DNA of 64,000 nucleotides, from the NCBI RefSeq assembly GCF_004362015.1, contig NZ_SNWW01000008.1, forward strand, positions 124,001-188,000, given 5' to 3'. The notes under the pieces were generated by a model. That model ran no database searches and was not told the origin of the DNA. It saw only the letters and a program-made list of their open reading frames with translations. Every line of letters starts with the position of its first letter. The first letter of the stretch is position 1. The position numbers were made by a program, and so were the translations under genes. This stretch comes from Flavobacterium chryseum. Its GTDB lineage: Bacteria; Bacteroidota; Bacteroidia; Flavobacteriales; Flavobacteriaceae. Positions 44,776 to 53,458 of this stretch are shown in pieces.

Positions 44776-46149
44776 TTATTTCGTTTGAACTGAAAACCAA
44801 TTTGAAATTTCTTCTAAGGCAATTGGAGAAATCGTTTGTTCTATTGTTTCATATTCATCTGGAGAACCAGTTTTACATTCCTGAAATAAATGATTCAAAT
44901 TGGGTAAAATTTTAACGGTCACTTTTTTATTTCCAGCTTTTGCTAAAGTATTTTTAATGATCTCTGTATTAACTTCGGCCGGAACTTGTAAATCTTTATC
45001 TCCGTTAAGAGCTAAAACGGGACATTTTACATTTTTTAAAACAGTTACCGGATCAAATTTTATAAAGTTATAATACCAATTAGAAGTAATTGCAAGAGTA
45101 GCCATTTTTGCTTTCTGATCAGTAGGATCTTCAAATTTTGACTTGAAATAAGTATTTATATGATTTTTAAAGATATCGTCATTGGTGGAAGAAGCTAAAA
45201 CAATATCATATGCGCCCTTAAAAATCTCGTGATCTTTTTTAATTTCTGCTTCCGAAACTCCGCTTTGTCTTTGTATCAATTCTTTTTGTAACAACAGTAT
45301 TTTATCACCTCGAAGTCCAGGTCCTGCCAATAAAACGATAAAAACAATATCTTTAGAATTACCTGCCACAATCGGTGCAATCAAACCTCCCTCGCTGTGT
45401 CCGATTAAGCCAATTCTGTTTTTATTTATTTCTTTTCTGGTTTTTATATAGTCTACTCCGGCTTGTACATCTTTTGCAAAGTCAGTAGAAACGGCAGTAC
45501 TAAAATTACCTGTTGATTCGCCAACTCCGCGATCATCAAAACGCAATACAGCAAATCCTTTTTTAGTCAAATAATCAGACAAGACCAAAAATGATTTATG
45601 CCCAAGAACTTCTTCATCTCTATTTTGAGGCCCACTTCCAGTAATTAAAATGACAGCCGGAAAATTACCTTCTTTTTTAGGAAGAGATAGTGTTCCTGCC
45701 AAGGTAACTTGATCTGTTTTATTTTCAAATTTTACGTCTTCTGTATAATAAGAATAAGGCTTTTGAGGTTCTTGGGATCTTACACGAACTTCTTTCTGAA
45801 CATTTTCTCTGGATAAATTAACATCCAATGATTGTCCGGATTGCGTAAGCTTTCCCACAATAATATTATCGCTGTTCAATGTTCCTTCATAGGTACCCTT
45901 TATAGCGACAATATCCAATTTCAAAACGGCATTTTCAAAAGTAGTTTTAGCAACTGGAATTCCTGTTGCTTTTTGATCCGGGCTGTCCATTGTAGAAGAG
46001 TATCCGGATTCTGTTTTCGTAATATGAAATGCAAGTCTTAATTGAGTGCCCGGAACTTTCAAAAGCCCATTCCACTGTCCTGTAATTTCCTGTGCGAACG
46101 TTATGGAAGAAGTTAAAATTATTATTAAAATAAGTATTGTTTTTTTCAT
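44776..46149 (-). CDS. Secreted alpha/beta-hydrolase (serine esterase or peptidase-like)
   Basis: The 457 residues start with a signal peptide (ending SSITFAQ). An N-terminal beta-rich domain (about 20-135, GQWNGLLKVPGTQLRLAF) precedes an alpha/beta-hydrolase domain. The latter has the oxyanion-loop block VILITGSGPQNRDEE, RFDDRGVGESTG, the nucleophile in IGLIGHSEGG, the Asp region LALNGDKDLQVP and the His in ILPNLNHLFQ. Proteins of this form are common in Bacteroidota. The substrate is unknown. It is followed on the same strand, upstream, by the SdpI-like and SdpR-like genes with an 18-base gap, so the three may be one operon. Confidence 0.85.
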   Translation of the reverse strand: MKKTILILIIILTSSITFAQEITGQWNGLLKVPGTQLRLAFHITKTESGYSSTMDSPDQKATGIPVAKTTFENAVLKLDIVAIKGTYEGTLNSDNIIVGKLTQSGQSLDVNLSRENVQKEVRVRSQEPQKPYSYYTEDVKFENKTDQVTLAGTLSLPKKEGNFPAVILITGSGPQNRDEEVLGHKSFLVLSDYLTKKGFAVLRFDDRGVGESTGNFSTAVSTDFAKDVQAGVDYIKTRKEINKNRIGLIGHSEGGLIAPIVAGNSKDIVFIVLLAGPGLRGDKILLLQKELIQRQSGVSEAEIKKDHEIFKGAYDIVLASSTNDDIFKNHINTYFKSKFEDPTDQKAKMATLAITSNWYYNFIKFDPVTVLKNVKCPVLALNGDKDLQVPAEVNTEIIKNTLAKAGNKKVTVKILPNLNHLFQECKTGSPDEYETIEQTISPIALEEISNWFSVQTK

Positions 46150-46167
46150 TTTTATTTAAGGAATTCG

Positions 46168-46827
46168 TTATGAAATATTATTTTTCTCTAAGTTCTGAAA
46201 TTTAAAATACGAGTATATTATGGGTACAAGTGCTATAGTGACACCAATGGAAATAAAAGCTTTCGAGAAAGTGAACCCAGGAAAAACCAACCCTCCTAAG
46301 ACGATAATTATCCCGCCCAAAAACCAAATTTTACCTGCAAATACATGCGTAGCTTTCCAAACTTCACGATTCTCTAAAGTCCAAGGTGTTCGAATTCCGA
46401 TAAAATAATTCGGCTGGATCACTTTAAAATAATTGCCTAAAACCATTAATAGAACGCCAACAAAAACATAGATCAAATTGGGACTCGAGAAGTTTTGATT
46501 TTTTGAGATGTAGATAAAAAATAACGCCAGTAACGACATAAACAAAACCATAAAAAATTTCAGTTGATAAAATTTACTCCCCATCAGGGCGATTCTCTTT
46601 TTAGGATCAATCTTTTCAGCGACAATCGTAATTAAATACATCAAAACCGGTAGCATAAAAACCAATAGAATTAACAAAGATCTATCACCCCAATTGTCAA
46701 TTTTTCCTTCAATATTCCAATGGGTCGGAACCTTTTCAGGAAGACTTTTCCAAATTAAAGCTAAATAAACAAAAGGAGTCAAAACAATTCCAATTATGGG
46801 AAGTTCTTTTTTTAAAGTTAAATTCAT
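46168..46827 (-). CDS. SdpI-family membrane protein (DUF1648)
   Basis: This 219-residue inner-membrane protein has about six hydrophobic segments. It opens with the DUF1648 pattern (IWKSLPEKVPTHWNIEGKIDNWGDRS) and ends with the SdpI segment (NYFIGIRTPWTLENREVWKATH). In Bacillus, SdpI gives immunity to the SdpC toxin and acts with the repressor SdpR. An ArsR-type regulator gene is directly upstream here (4-base gap), which reproduces that pair. No SdpC-like toxin gene is seen nearby. Confidence 0.88.
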   Translation of the reverse strand: MNLTLKKELPIIGIVLTPFVYLALIWKSLPEKVPTHWNIEGKIDNWGDRSLLILLVFMLPVLMYLITIVAEKIDPKKRIALMGSKFYQLKFFMVLFMSLLALFFIYISKNQNFSSPNLIYVFVGVLLMVLGNYFKVIQPNYFIGIRTPWTLENREVWKATHVFAGKIWFLGGIIIVLGGLVFPGFTFSKAFISIGVTIALVPIIYSYFKFQNLEKNNIS

Positions 46828-46831
46828 TTCA

Positions 46832-47086
46832 TTATTTTTTAAAAGTTAATATCCATTGCAAAACATCTTCCATTATGGTAGTATTAATGGAATAAATGAT
46901 GAATTGCCCATTTTTTTCAGAAGTGATTAATTCGGCACGTTTTAAAATATCTAAATGATGCGAAATACTAGGCTTCGAAATATTGAAGGCATCTGCAATT
47001 TCTCCGGCAGACATATCCTTCTGTTTCAAAAGCTCCAGAATTTCTCTTCGGGTTGCATCATTTAATGCTTTAAAAATATCATTCAT
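46832..47086 (-). CDS. ArsR-family transcriptional regulator (SdpR-like)
   Basis: This 84-residue winged-helix repressor matches the autorepressor SdpR group: NDIFKALNDATRREILELLK, then MSAGEIADAFNISKPSISHHLDILKRAELI and the wing KNGQFIIYSINTT. No metal-binding cysteines are present, so metal sensing is unlikely. It is the first gene of the unit with the SdpI-like gene, and in Bacillus such regulators are sequestered at the membrane by SdpI. Confidence 0.9.
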   Translation of the reverse strand: MNDIFKALNDATRREILELLKQKDMSAGEIADAFNISKPSISHHLDILKRAELITSEKNGQFIIYSINTTIMEDVLQWILTFKK

Positions 47087-47186
47087 TATTTATATATTTA
47101 GACAAATATCTAAATACTTTTTTTAATTCACAAAAAAATGGACAACAATTATATTGTTGTCCATTTAATATTAAAGTTAAAATATT

Positions 47187-48464
47187 TTAAAACTGATGCA
47201 CTTTCTTAGAAATCACTAAAAATGAAACTAGAGAAATCAAAGCTGCAATCGTCAGGTAAAAACCTACAAAGTTTAATCCGTAAGTAGTGGCGAGCCAAAT
47301 TGCTATTAGCGGTGCAAATGCCGCACCTAAAATACCAGCCAAATTAAAAGTCAGAGAAGCACCGGAATAACGAACGGTGGTAGGAAACAATTCAGATAAG
47401 AAAGTCCCGAGCGGACCATAAGTAAATCCCATCAACGACATTCCGATACAAACAAAAGTAGTTACTAAAACAGGATTTCCTGAATTGAGAAAATACGAAA
47501 AGAAAAAACCAAATATAGCAATAGCAGATGTCGTGATAATTAGTATTTTCCGGCGACCAATTTTATCTGCAACTACAGCCGAAACAGGAATAAAAGCAGC
47601 AAAAAACAATACTGAAAACAATTGTATCAACAAACCATCTCTTTTAGTAAAACCTAAATCAGAAGTAGCCCAGCTAAGTGTAAAAACAGTCATTAAATAA
47701 AACACTAAAAAAGTTGTAATTGCAGATAACGTACCAAAAATCAATTGATTTTTATATGATTTTATCAACGTCAAAAACGGAATTTTAACTTCTTTTTGTT
47801 CTAATTTAGAATTTTCAAATGCCGGAGTTTCGCTAATTTTTAAACGAATATAAAATCCAACTATTACTAAAAGTGAACTTGCTATAAAGGGAATTCTCCA
47901 GCCATAATCCATAAAAGCTTCACTGGTCATAGAATCTGTTAATATTAAAAAGGTCCCTCCTGAAAGCAACAATCCTATAGGCGCTCCCAATTGCGGAAAC
48001 ATTCCGTACCATGCACGTTTATGTGGCGGAGCATTTTCGATCGCTAATAAAACAGCACCTCCCCATTCTCCTCCTAAACCAACTCCCTGGCCAAATCTAC
48101 AGAACATTAATAAAATTGGTGCCGCAATACCAATACTTGCATAACCGGGTAAAAAACCTATTGCAATTGTCGACAGTCCCATTGTTAACAGCGCAACTAC
48201 CAAAGTAACTTTACGTCCTATTTTATCTCCATAATGTCCAAAAACGGCTGAACCTATTGGTCTGGATAAAAAAGCTATTGAAAAAGTAGCCAAAGATTCA
48301 AGGGTAGAATTTGTACTACTCGCTCCCGGGAAAAAGAGTTGAGGAAAAACCAATACTGCAGCATTGGCATAAATGTAAAAATCAAAAAATTCGATCGTCG
48401 TACCAATTAAGGAACCAAATAAAACGTGTCGTAAGGAATTCTCCTTATTAGGGTTATTGTTCAT
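47187..48464 (-). CDS. MFS transporter, metabolite:proton symporter (MHS) family
   Basis: This 425-residue carrier has 12 predicted membrane segments. It shows the MHS-family start LRHVLFGSLIGTTIEFFDFYIYA and the loops SRPIGSAVFGHYGDKIGRK and FGQGVGLGGEWGGAVLLA. The family (ProP, ShiA, KgtP) takes up organic acids, betaines or related solutes with protons. The substrate cannot be read from the sequence. It is a single gene, with short gaps to the SdpR-like gene and the divergent bshC. Confidence 0.88.
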   Translation of the reverse strand: MNNNPNKENSLRHVLFGSLIGTTIEFFDFYIYANAAVLVFPQLFFPGASSTNSTLESLATFSIAFLSRPIGSAVFGHYGDKIGRKVTLVVALLTMGLSTIAIGFLPGYASIGIAAPILLMFCRFGQGVGLGGEWGGAVLLAIENAPPHKRAWYGMFPQLGAPIGLLLSGGTFLILTDSMTSEAFMDYGWRIPFIASSLLVIVGFYIRLKISETPAFENSKLEQKEVKIPFLTLIKSYKNQLIFGTLSAITTFLVFYLMTVFTLSWATSDLGFTKRDGLLIQLFSVLFFAAFIPVSAVVADKIGRRKILIITTSAIAIFGFFFSYFLNSGNPVLVTTFVCIGMSLMGFTYGPLGTFLSELFPTTVRYSGASLTFNLAGILGAAFAPLIAIWLATTYGLNFVGFYLTIAALISLVSFLVISKKVHQF

Positions 48465-48732
48465 GTAAAATAGATATATCTTTTTTAATTACAAAAATAT
48501 AATTTCGTTATTAATAATACAGCATTAGAGCAAATAGTTTTAATATCCCACTGTGTTTTTAACAACTATAATGTATTTATCATTTTCTATATCATTAAAT
48601 GACTCAACATTAAAAACTTGATTATAGGAACTTTAAAATAAAAATAAAAAACAAATCATAAGCAATCGTTAAAACTGTTTTTAACTGTATATTTTGATTA
48701 AATTTACAGCTGTCAAAAATAAATTTAAAATT

Positions 48733-50322
48733 ATGCCAACCGACTGTATCAGCTATCAAACTTCAGGATATTTTTCTAAATTGATACAAGATTATTTAGA
48801 TCAGAAATCAGAATTGAAACCGCTGTACAATTATTTTCCTACTTTAGAAAACTTCGAAAAACAGATTGCCGAAAAAGAAGCAAACTTTGATAACGCCAAC
48901 CGAACTCCTCTGGTTGAATCTTTAAAAAGGCAATATCAAAACATTGAAATTTCTGATGCAACAAAGCAAAATATTGAGCTTTTAGCACTTTCAAATACGT
49001 TTACAATTACAACCGGTCATCAATTAAATTTGTTTAGCGGGCCGTTGTATTTTTTATATAAAATTATTTCAACGATTAATTTAACGAAAGAATTAAAATC
49101 AAAATATCCAACGTATAATTTTGTTCCCATTTATTGGATGGCGACGGAAGATCATGATTTTGAAGAGATTAATTATTTTAATTTTAAAGGAAAAAAATTC
49201 AGATGGAATAAAGAAAGTACAGGTCCTGTTGGAAGACTTTCTACCGAAGGTTTAGCTGAATTCTTCGAAATTTATTCTAAAGAATTAGGTTCGAGTACGA
49301 ATGCCAGTGTTTTGAAAAAGTTATTTGAAGATGCTTATTTAAAACATGATAATCTTGCAGACGCTACTCGTTTTCTGGCCAATGGCTTATTCGCTAATTA
49401 TGGTTTGGTAATTCTGGATGCTGATGATAAAGATTTAAAACGTGCATTTATTCCTTACATAAAAGAAGAACTGGAGCAGCAAACTTCTTTCAAAGCGGTT
49501 CAGGAAACGATTTCACAACTTAAAGATTATACCGTTCAGGTAAATCCACGCGAAATCAATTTATTTTATATTGAAGATGATTTGCGTGAAAGAATTATTT
49601 TTGAGAATGATAAGTACATTGTAAATAATACCAGAACTTCATTTTCTAAAGAAGAAATTCTAAAATTATTAGATAGCAATCCCGAAAAATTTAGTCCAAA
49701 CGTTATTATGCGTCCGCTCTATCAGGAAATTATTTTGCCCAATTTATGCTATATTGGCGGAGGCGGAGAAATCGCTTATTGGTTAGAATTAAAATCTTTT
49801 TTTGATGCTGTCAATATTACTTTCCCAATACTTTTAGTTCGAAATTCTGTTCTTTTAAATACCGAAAAACAAGCTAAAAAAGCAGACAATTTAAATTTAA
49901 GCTGGGCAGATTTATTTACTAAACCTGATGCTTTAATAAATGCGATCACACATAAATTATCTGATTTCCCGATTGATTTAACACCTCAAAAAGAAACATT
50001 AGAAAAGCAATTTGAATATCTTTACGAATTAGCGCAACAAACTGATAAATCTTTTACAGGAGCCGTTAAAGCACAAGAAGTTAAACAGAAAAAAGGTTTA
50101 GAAAACCTTGAAAAAAGATTATTAAAAGCTCAAAAACGAAAGCTCGATAATGAATTACAACGCGTTGTAGATTTGCAATGCGAGTTGTTTCCAAATCAAA
50201 GTTTACAGGAACGTCACACGAACTTTTCTGAATTTTATTTAGAAAAAGGAGAACAATTGATTCCGCTTTTAATCCAAAAACTAAAACCATTAGAAACTAA
50301 TTTTAATATCATAACAATATAA
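48733..50322 (+). CDS. bshC: Bacillithiol biosynthesis cysteine-adding enzyme BshC
   Basis: BshC is proposed to add cysteine to glucosaminyl-malate to finish bacillithiol, a low-molecular-weight thiol used in Bacteroidota and Firmicutes. I use the ATG at 48733 (MPTDCISYQTSGYFSKLI). A TTG 39 bases upstream would add a lysine-rich leader. The 529 residues show family blocks TITTGHQLNLFSGPLYFLYKI, VPIYWMATEDHDFEEI, FSPNVIMRPLYQEIILPNLCYIGGGGEIAYWLELK and PILLVRNS. A C-terminal coiled coil (about 425-500) is rich in Lys, Leu and Glu. The adjacent genes are not thiol-related. Confidence 0.94.
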   Translation: MPTDCISYQTSGYFSKLIQDYLDQKSELKPLYNYFPTLENFEKQIAEKEANFDNANRTPLVESLKRQYQNIEISDATKQNIELLALSNTFTITTGHQLNLFSGPLYFLYKIISTINLTKELKSKYPTYNFVPIYWMATEDHDFEEINYFNFKGKKFRWNKESTGPVGRLSTEGLAEFFEIYSKELGSSTNASVLKKLFEDAYLKHDNLADATRFLANGLFANYGLVILDADDKDLKRAFIPYIKEELEQQTSFKAVQETISQLKDYTVQVNPREINLFYIEDDLRERIIFENDKYIVNNTRTSFSKEEILKLLDSNPEKFSPNVIMRPLYQEIILPNLCYIGGGGEIAYWLELKSFFDAVNITFPILLVRNSVLLNTEKQAKKADNLNLSWADLFTKPDALINAITHKLSDFPIDLTPQKETLEKQFEYLYELAQQTDKSFTGAVKAQEVKQKKGLENLEKRLLKAQKRKLDNELQRVVDLQCELFPNQSLQERHTNFSEFYLEKGEQLIPLLIQKLKPLETNFNIITI

Positions 50323-50323
50323 A

Positions 50324-50404
50324 GTTTGCCACGAATTTACACAAATTTATTCGCACAAAATACAAAAAGTAATTCGTGAAAATTCGTATAATTAATGGCA
50401 AAAA
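50324..50404. repeat. Degraded inverted repeat 'gccacgaatt'
   Basis: TTTGCCACGAATTTACAC near 50325-50342 is matched by AATTCGTGAAAATTCGT and ATGGCAAA near 50371-50403, with a gap. It resembles the repeat at 3614-3707. It follows bshC directly and may serve as its transcript end. Confidence 0.5.
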
Positions 50405-50516
50405 AAATAAAAATAAAGTAATAATCATCAGAATAAATAACCGCCTCTTCTGAAATTATTGCCTCTCTAAACCAAATAGTAACTTTTAAACAAAAAACTA
50501 ACCTATTACAAAAACT

Positions 50517-51788
50517 ATGACCAGAGAGCGCTTGATTTCATTAGATGTCTTTAGAGGATTAACGATTTTATTAATGACTATTGTAAACAACCCCGGCGAC
50601 TGGGGTAATGTTTTCCCTCCACTTTTACATGCTGAATGGCATGGATGTACACCAACTGATTTGGTTTTTCCGTTTTTCATTTTTATCATGGGAGTTGCTG
50701 TTCCTTTAGCAATGCCTGATAAAATATACGATGGTACAACTTTTAATAAAATTTTAGTTCGTTCGTTACGCATGTTGTGCTTAGGCATATTTTTTAACTT
50801 TTTCGGAAAAATTCAATTATTTGGCCTTGACGGAATTCCACTTCTTATTGGGCGCTTAGCCATAACTATTGCAGTTGGCTATGCTTTAATGGGTAGTTTT
50901 AGTTCGAAAGTCAAAAACATTTTAGCTTTTTCAATTCTGTTTATTTATCTGTTTTTAGCTTACAGCGGTATTGAAGCTTATCATGATGTACGTCTTCCGG
51001 GAGTTTTACAACGAATTGCCATTGTTTATTTTGTGGTTTCTCTTTTATACTTAAAAACCTCTCAAAAAACTCAAATTGTTACTGGAGTTGTTTTACTATT
51101 AGGATATTGGGCGATAATGACTTTAATTCCAGTTCCCGGAATTGGACCAGCAAATTTAGAAAAAGGAACTAATTTAGCTTCATGGCTGGATTGTGTTTTA
51201 CTCAAAGGACATATGTATCATGAAACTTTAACTTGGGATCCGGAAGGAATTCTAAGTACAGTTCCGTCAATCGTAAATGGAATTATTGGATTGTTGATAG
51301 GACAGTTACTTCAACGTGAAATATCTAAAACACAAAAAGCGCAAAAAATGCTAATTATTGGTGTTGTACTTATCATTGCTGGTTTACTTTGGAATATTGT
51401 TTTTCCACTAAACAAATCACTGTGGACAAGTAGTTATGTTTTATATACAACAGGACTTGCCACAACATTTTTAGCTATTTTATATTATGTTATTGATATT
51501 GCAGATTACAAAAAAGGATTTAAACCATTTTTAATTTGGGGAGTAAATCCTATGATTGTGTTTTTTAGCTCGCAGATTATTCCACAATCTTTAGTAATGA
51601 TCGAATTTCAAAATCCACATAATACATCTGAAAAAATTAATCTTTTAGAGTATCTATACCGTTTCGGAATTGCACCCTTTTTCAATAATCCAATGGCTGC
51701 TTCTTTAGCGGGTGCATTGGTTTACGTTTGTATCTGGACATTTATTTTATGGATATTCTACAGAAATAAATTAATCTTTAAAGTATAA
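50517..51788 (+). CDS. DUF5009/HGSNAT-like membrane acyltransferase
   Basis: This 423-residue membrane protein has about 10-12 hydrophobic segments. It opens with RERLISLDVFRGLTILLMTIVN and WHGCTPTDLVFPFFIFIMGVAVPLA, where the catalytic-type His and Asp of the family sit. This is the pattern of heparan-alpha-glucosaminide N-acetyltransferase-like proteins, which move an acetyl group across the membrane to a sugar amine. In bacteria the acceptor is usually unknown. The window holds a second, distant copy of the same family (61893-63086). It lies between bshC and ndk as a single gene. Confidence 0.85.
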   Translation: MTRERLISLDVFRGLTILLMTIVNNPGDWGNVFPPLLHAEWHGCTPTDLVFPFFIFIMGVAVPLAMPDKIYDGTTFNKILVRSLRMLCLGIFFNFFGKIQLFGLDGIPLLIGRLAITIAVGYALMGSFSSKVKNILAFSILFIYLFLAYSGIEAYHDVRLPGVLQRIAIVYFVVSLLYLKTSQKTQIVTGVVLLLGYWAIMTLIPVPGIGPANLEKGTNLASWLDCVLLKGHMYHETLTWDPEGILSTVPSIVNGIIGLLIGQLLQREISKTQKAQKMLIIGVVLIIAGLLWNIVFPLNKSLWTSSYVLYTTGLATTFLAILYYVIDIADYKKGFKPFLIWGVNPMIVFFSSQIIPQSLVMIEFQNPHNTSEKINLLEYLYRFGIAPFFNNPMAASLAGALVYVCIWTFILWIFYRNKLIFKV

Positions 51789-51974
51789 AAATTCATTATA
51801 TAAAATGATATAAGTTCATTTTAGAAAATACATTAGTTTGCGGAGATTTTATTCACATTACTGTTTAAATGAAATTATGTGACTATATAGTTTAAAAAAG
51901 ACCTTTTATTAGTTAAAACATCATTCTGCTGTGTTTTAATTATGAATTTATTAAAATCAATTCATAAAAAAGTC

Positions 51975-51982
51975 TACTTTTG
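51975..51982 (+). promoter_or_regulatory. -7 promoter element of ndk
   Basis: TACTTTTG matches TAnnTTTG, 22 bases before the preferred ndk ATG at 52005. It lies inside the longer open frame that begins at 51942, which supports the shorter start. Confidence 0.6.
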
Positions 51983-52004
51983 CACAAAATTTAAAAACAC
52001 AAAA

Positions 52005-52424
52005 ATGGCAACAAATAGAACTTTTACAATGATTAAGCCGGATGCTGTAGCAAACGGACACATCGGGAATATTTTAGCAATGATTACTAACGGTGGTTTC
52101 AAAATCGTTTCTTTAAAATTAACTCAATTAACTGTAGCTGATGCTCAGGCATTTTATGCTGTTCACGCTGCAAGACCTTTTTACGGAGAATTAGTTGAAT
52201 TTATGTCACGCGGACCAATTGTTGCTGCTATTTTAGAAAAAGATAACGCAGTAGAAGATTTCAGAACTTTAATTGGAGCTACAAATCCAGCTGAAGCTGC
52301 TGAAGGAACTATTCGTAAAGCATACGCAACTTCTATTGGAGAAAATGCAGTTCACGGTTCTGATAGCGATGAAAATGCTGCTATCGAAAGTGCATTCCAT
52401 TTTGCTGGAAGAGAGCAGTTTTAA
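52005..52424 (+). CDS. ndk: Nucleoside diphosphate kinase
   Basis: Ndk transfers the terminal phosphate between nucleotides through a phosphohistidine. The start at 52005 (MATNRTFTMIKPDAVANGHIG) gives 139 residues, the normal family length. An in-frame ATG 63 bases upstream lies upstream of a consensus -7 box and is therefore unlikely. The catalytic histidine is in AVHGSDSDENAAIES, and the base and phosphate sites are in RPFYGELVEFM and LIGATNPAEAAEGTIRKAY. It ends at a strong bidirectional terminator. Confidence 0.97.
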   Translation: MATNRTFTMIKPDAVANGHIGNILAMITNGGFKIVSLKLTQLTVADAQAFYAVHAARPFYGELVEFMSRGPIVAAILEKDNAVEDFRTLIGATNPAEAAEGTIRKAYATSIGENAVHGSDSDENAAIESAFHFAGREQF

Positions 52425-52474
52425 TTTATGATTTTAGAGTTCAGATTTTAGATTGCTGAACTTAACAATCACAA

Positions 52475-52509
52475 TAAAAAAATCCATTTCAATTGAAATG
52501 GATTTTTTT
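52475..52509. terminator. Bidirectional intrinsic terminator between ndk and the DUF721 gene
   Basis: AAAAAATCCATTTC-AATT-GAAATGGATTTTTT is a near-perfect palindrome with T runs on both strands. It can end ndk on the plus strand and the DUF721 unit on the minus strand. Confidence 0.93.
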
Positions 52510-52523
52510 ATGGGATATTCCGA

Positions 52524-52578
52524 AAAATCTAAAATCTAAAATCTAAAATCTAAAATCTAAAATCTAAAATCTAAAATC
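52524..52578 (+). repeat. Tandem heptamer repeat (AAAATCT)
   Basis: About seven or eight head-to-tail copies of AAAATCT reach up to the DUF721 stop codon. A shorter run of the same word (about three copies) is at 29198-29221, next to the SASA esterase stop codon. In both cases it lies directly downstream of a minus-strand gene. Confidence 0.88.
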
Positions 52579-52873
52579 AGCGCAGCACTACATCCTTAAC
52601 CACTTCGCGTCCTAATTCTTCATTAATCATTTTAACTATTTTAGACTTTCCGTGACTCAATTCTTCTCTTAAAACTGCTGATCCAAGCTCAACATAAAGC
52701 GTACTTCCTTTCAAAACAACGTTTTTTGTATACGTATTTACACCATTCCCCATTAATTGCCTCCACGCTTCTTTTACATCAATCTGATCCATTCCGGGTT
52801 GAAGTTTATTCACCTGAATGATTTGTTGCAAAACAGCCCCAATCGTACTTTCGTTATTTAGTCTTTTTGCCAT
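52577..52873 (-). CDS. DUF721 domain protein (DciA-like)
   Basis: This 98-residue cytoplasmic protein has the DUF721 pattern: STIGAVLQQIIQVNKLQPGMDQIDVKEAWRQLMG, then VNTYTKNVVLKGSTLYVELGSAVLREELSHGKSKIVKMINEEL. The family includes DciA, a helicase loader for DnaB in many bacteria. The Bacteroidota members are short like this one, and function here is inferred. Its start overlaps the end of the lipoprotein gene upstream by 20 bases, so the two are translationally coupled. Confidence 0.88.
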   Translation of the reverse strand: MAKRLNNESTIGAVLQQIIQVNKLQPGMDQIDVKEAWRQLMGNGVNTYTKNVVLKGSTLYVELGSAVLREELSHGKSKIVKMINEELGREVVKDVVLR

Positions 52874-53294
52874 CGTTTACTATATTTATTGGTCCTGCTT
52901 TTTTATAGTGATATTCTTTATTCTGATTGTTTTTTACTACAAATGTTTCATCAGAAATCGAAATTAATTCTTCACTCCACTTTGCATAATCGGTTTTATA
53001 ATCTAAAAATGTTCCTTTATCTGTAGATCTAACTGAAACATTTTCAAAAGTATTAGTAGTCAAAAAAGTTCCGTCAAGCTGTGCCATAACCTTCGTTCTG
53101 GTTCCTTTTGTACCTTTAATTTTAAAAAAATCAAAGTTTTCATTCATTCCGTAAGCCTTCTCTTCTCCTCCATCAAAAACTACTTTTTCAATTTCCCAAT
53201 AACCATTTAATTTTGCAATGTCAGCAGGTTTAATTTCTTGTTTGCAACCCACAAACAAAAGAGACAAAACCAAAATCATAAAAGTGTTTTTCAT
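52854..53294 (-). CDS. Small lipoprotein, lipocalin-like
   Basis: This 146-residue protein has a lipoprotein signal (LLFVGC, Cys17). A single beta-rich domain follows: LNGYWEIEKVVFDGGEEKAYG, YFEN-type turns and DETFVVKNNQNKEYHYKK. Such a pattern suggests a lipocalin-like barrel of the DUF4488-like type. I do not recognise a specific function. It overlaps the DUF721 gene, and upstream lies a structured intergenic element (53312-53395). Confidence 0.72.
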   Translation of the reverse strand: MKNTFMILVLSLLFVGCKQEIKPADIAKLNGYWEIEKVVFDGGEEKAYGMNENFDFFKIKGTKGTRTKVMAQLDGTFLTTNTFENVSVRSTDKGTFLDYKTDYAKWSEELISISDETFVVKNNQNKEYHYKKAGPINIVNDGKKTK

Positions 53295-53311
53295 AAGTAA
53301 TAAAATTATAA

Positions 53312-53395
53312 GGAGACACTTCCACTGTCCACTGTATCTCTTGTTCTGTCAGAGCAGATAAAAAGGATACGGCTGCCATCAGGGCTAGGACTCCC
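53312..53395 (-). ncRNA. Structured intergenic element, copy C (candidate RNA or dispersed repeat)
   Basis: Read on the minus strand it begins GGGAGTCCTAGCCCTGATGG, continues GGCAGCCGTATCCTTTTT, and ends AAGAGATACAGTGGACAGTG plus GAAGTGTCTCC. The outer GGAG and CTCC can pair. From memory, similar blocks with ATCCTTTTT...AAAAAGATATAGCGGA are found between Flavobacterium genes. Copies A and B in this window share the same order of motifs. A 55-codon open frame crosses it but has no family resemblance. Confidence 0.5.
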
Positions 53396-53458
53396 ATTTT
53401 AAAAAGAAATTTAGTGAACTACAACAAAAAGTATTTCATAATAAAATACGTAAATCAA

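Noticed and set aside
51942..52004. Longer ndk start at 51942
   Set aside because: It lies upstream of the TACTTTTG promoter box and would add 21 residues not expected in the family.
53236..53400. 55-codon minus-strand frame crossing element C (starts MGVLALMAAVSF)
   Set aside because: It overlaps a structured intergenic element and the lipoprotein gene in another frame and has no protein family resemblance.
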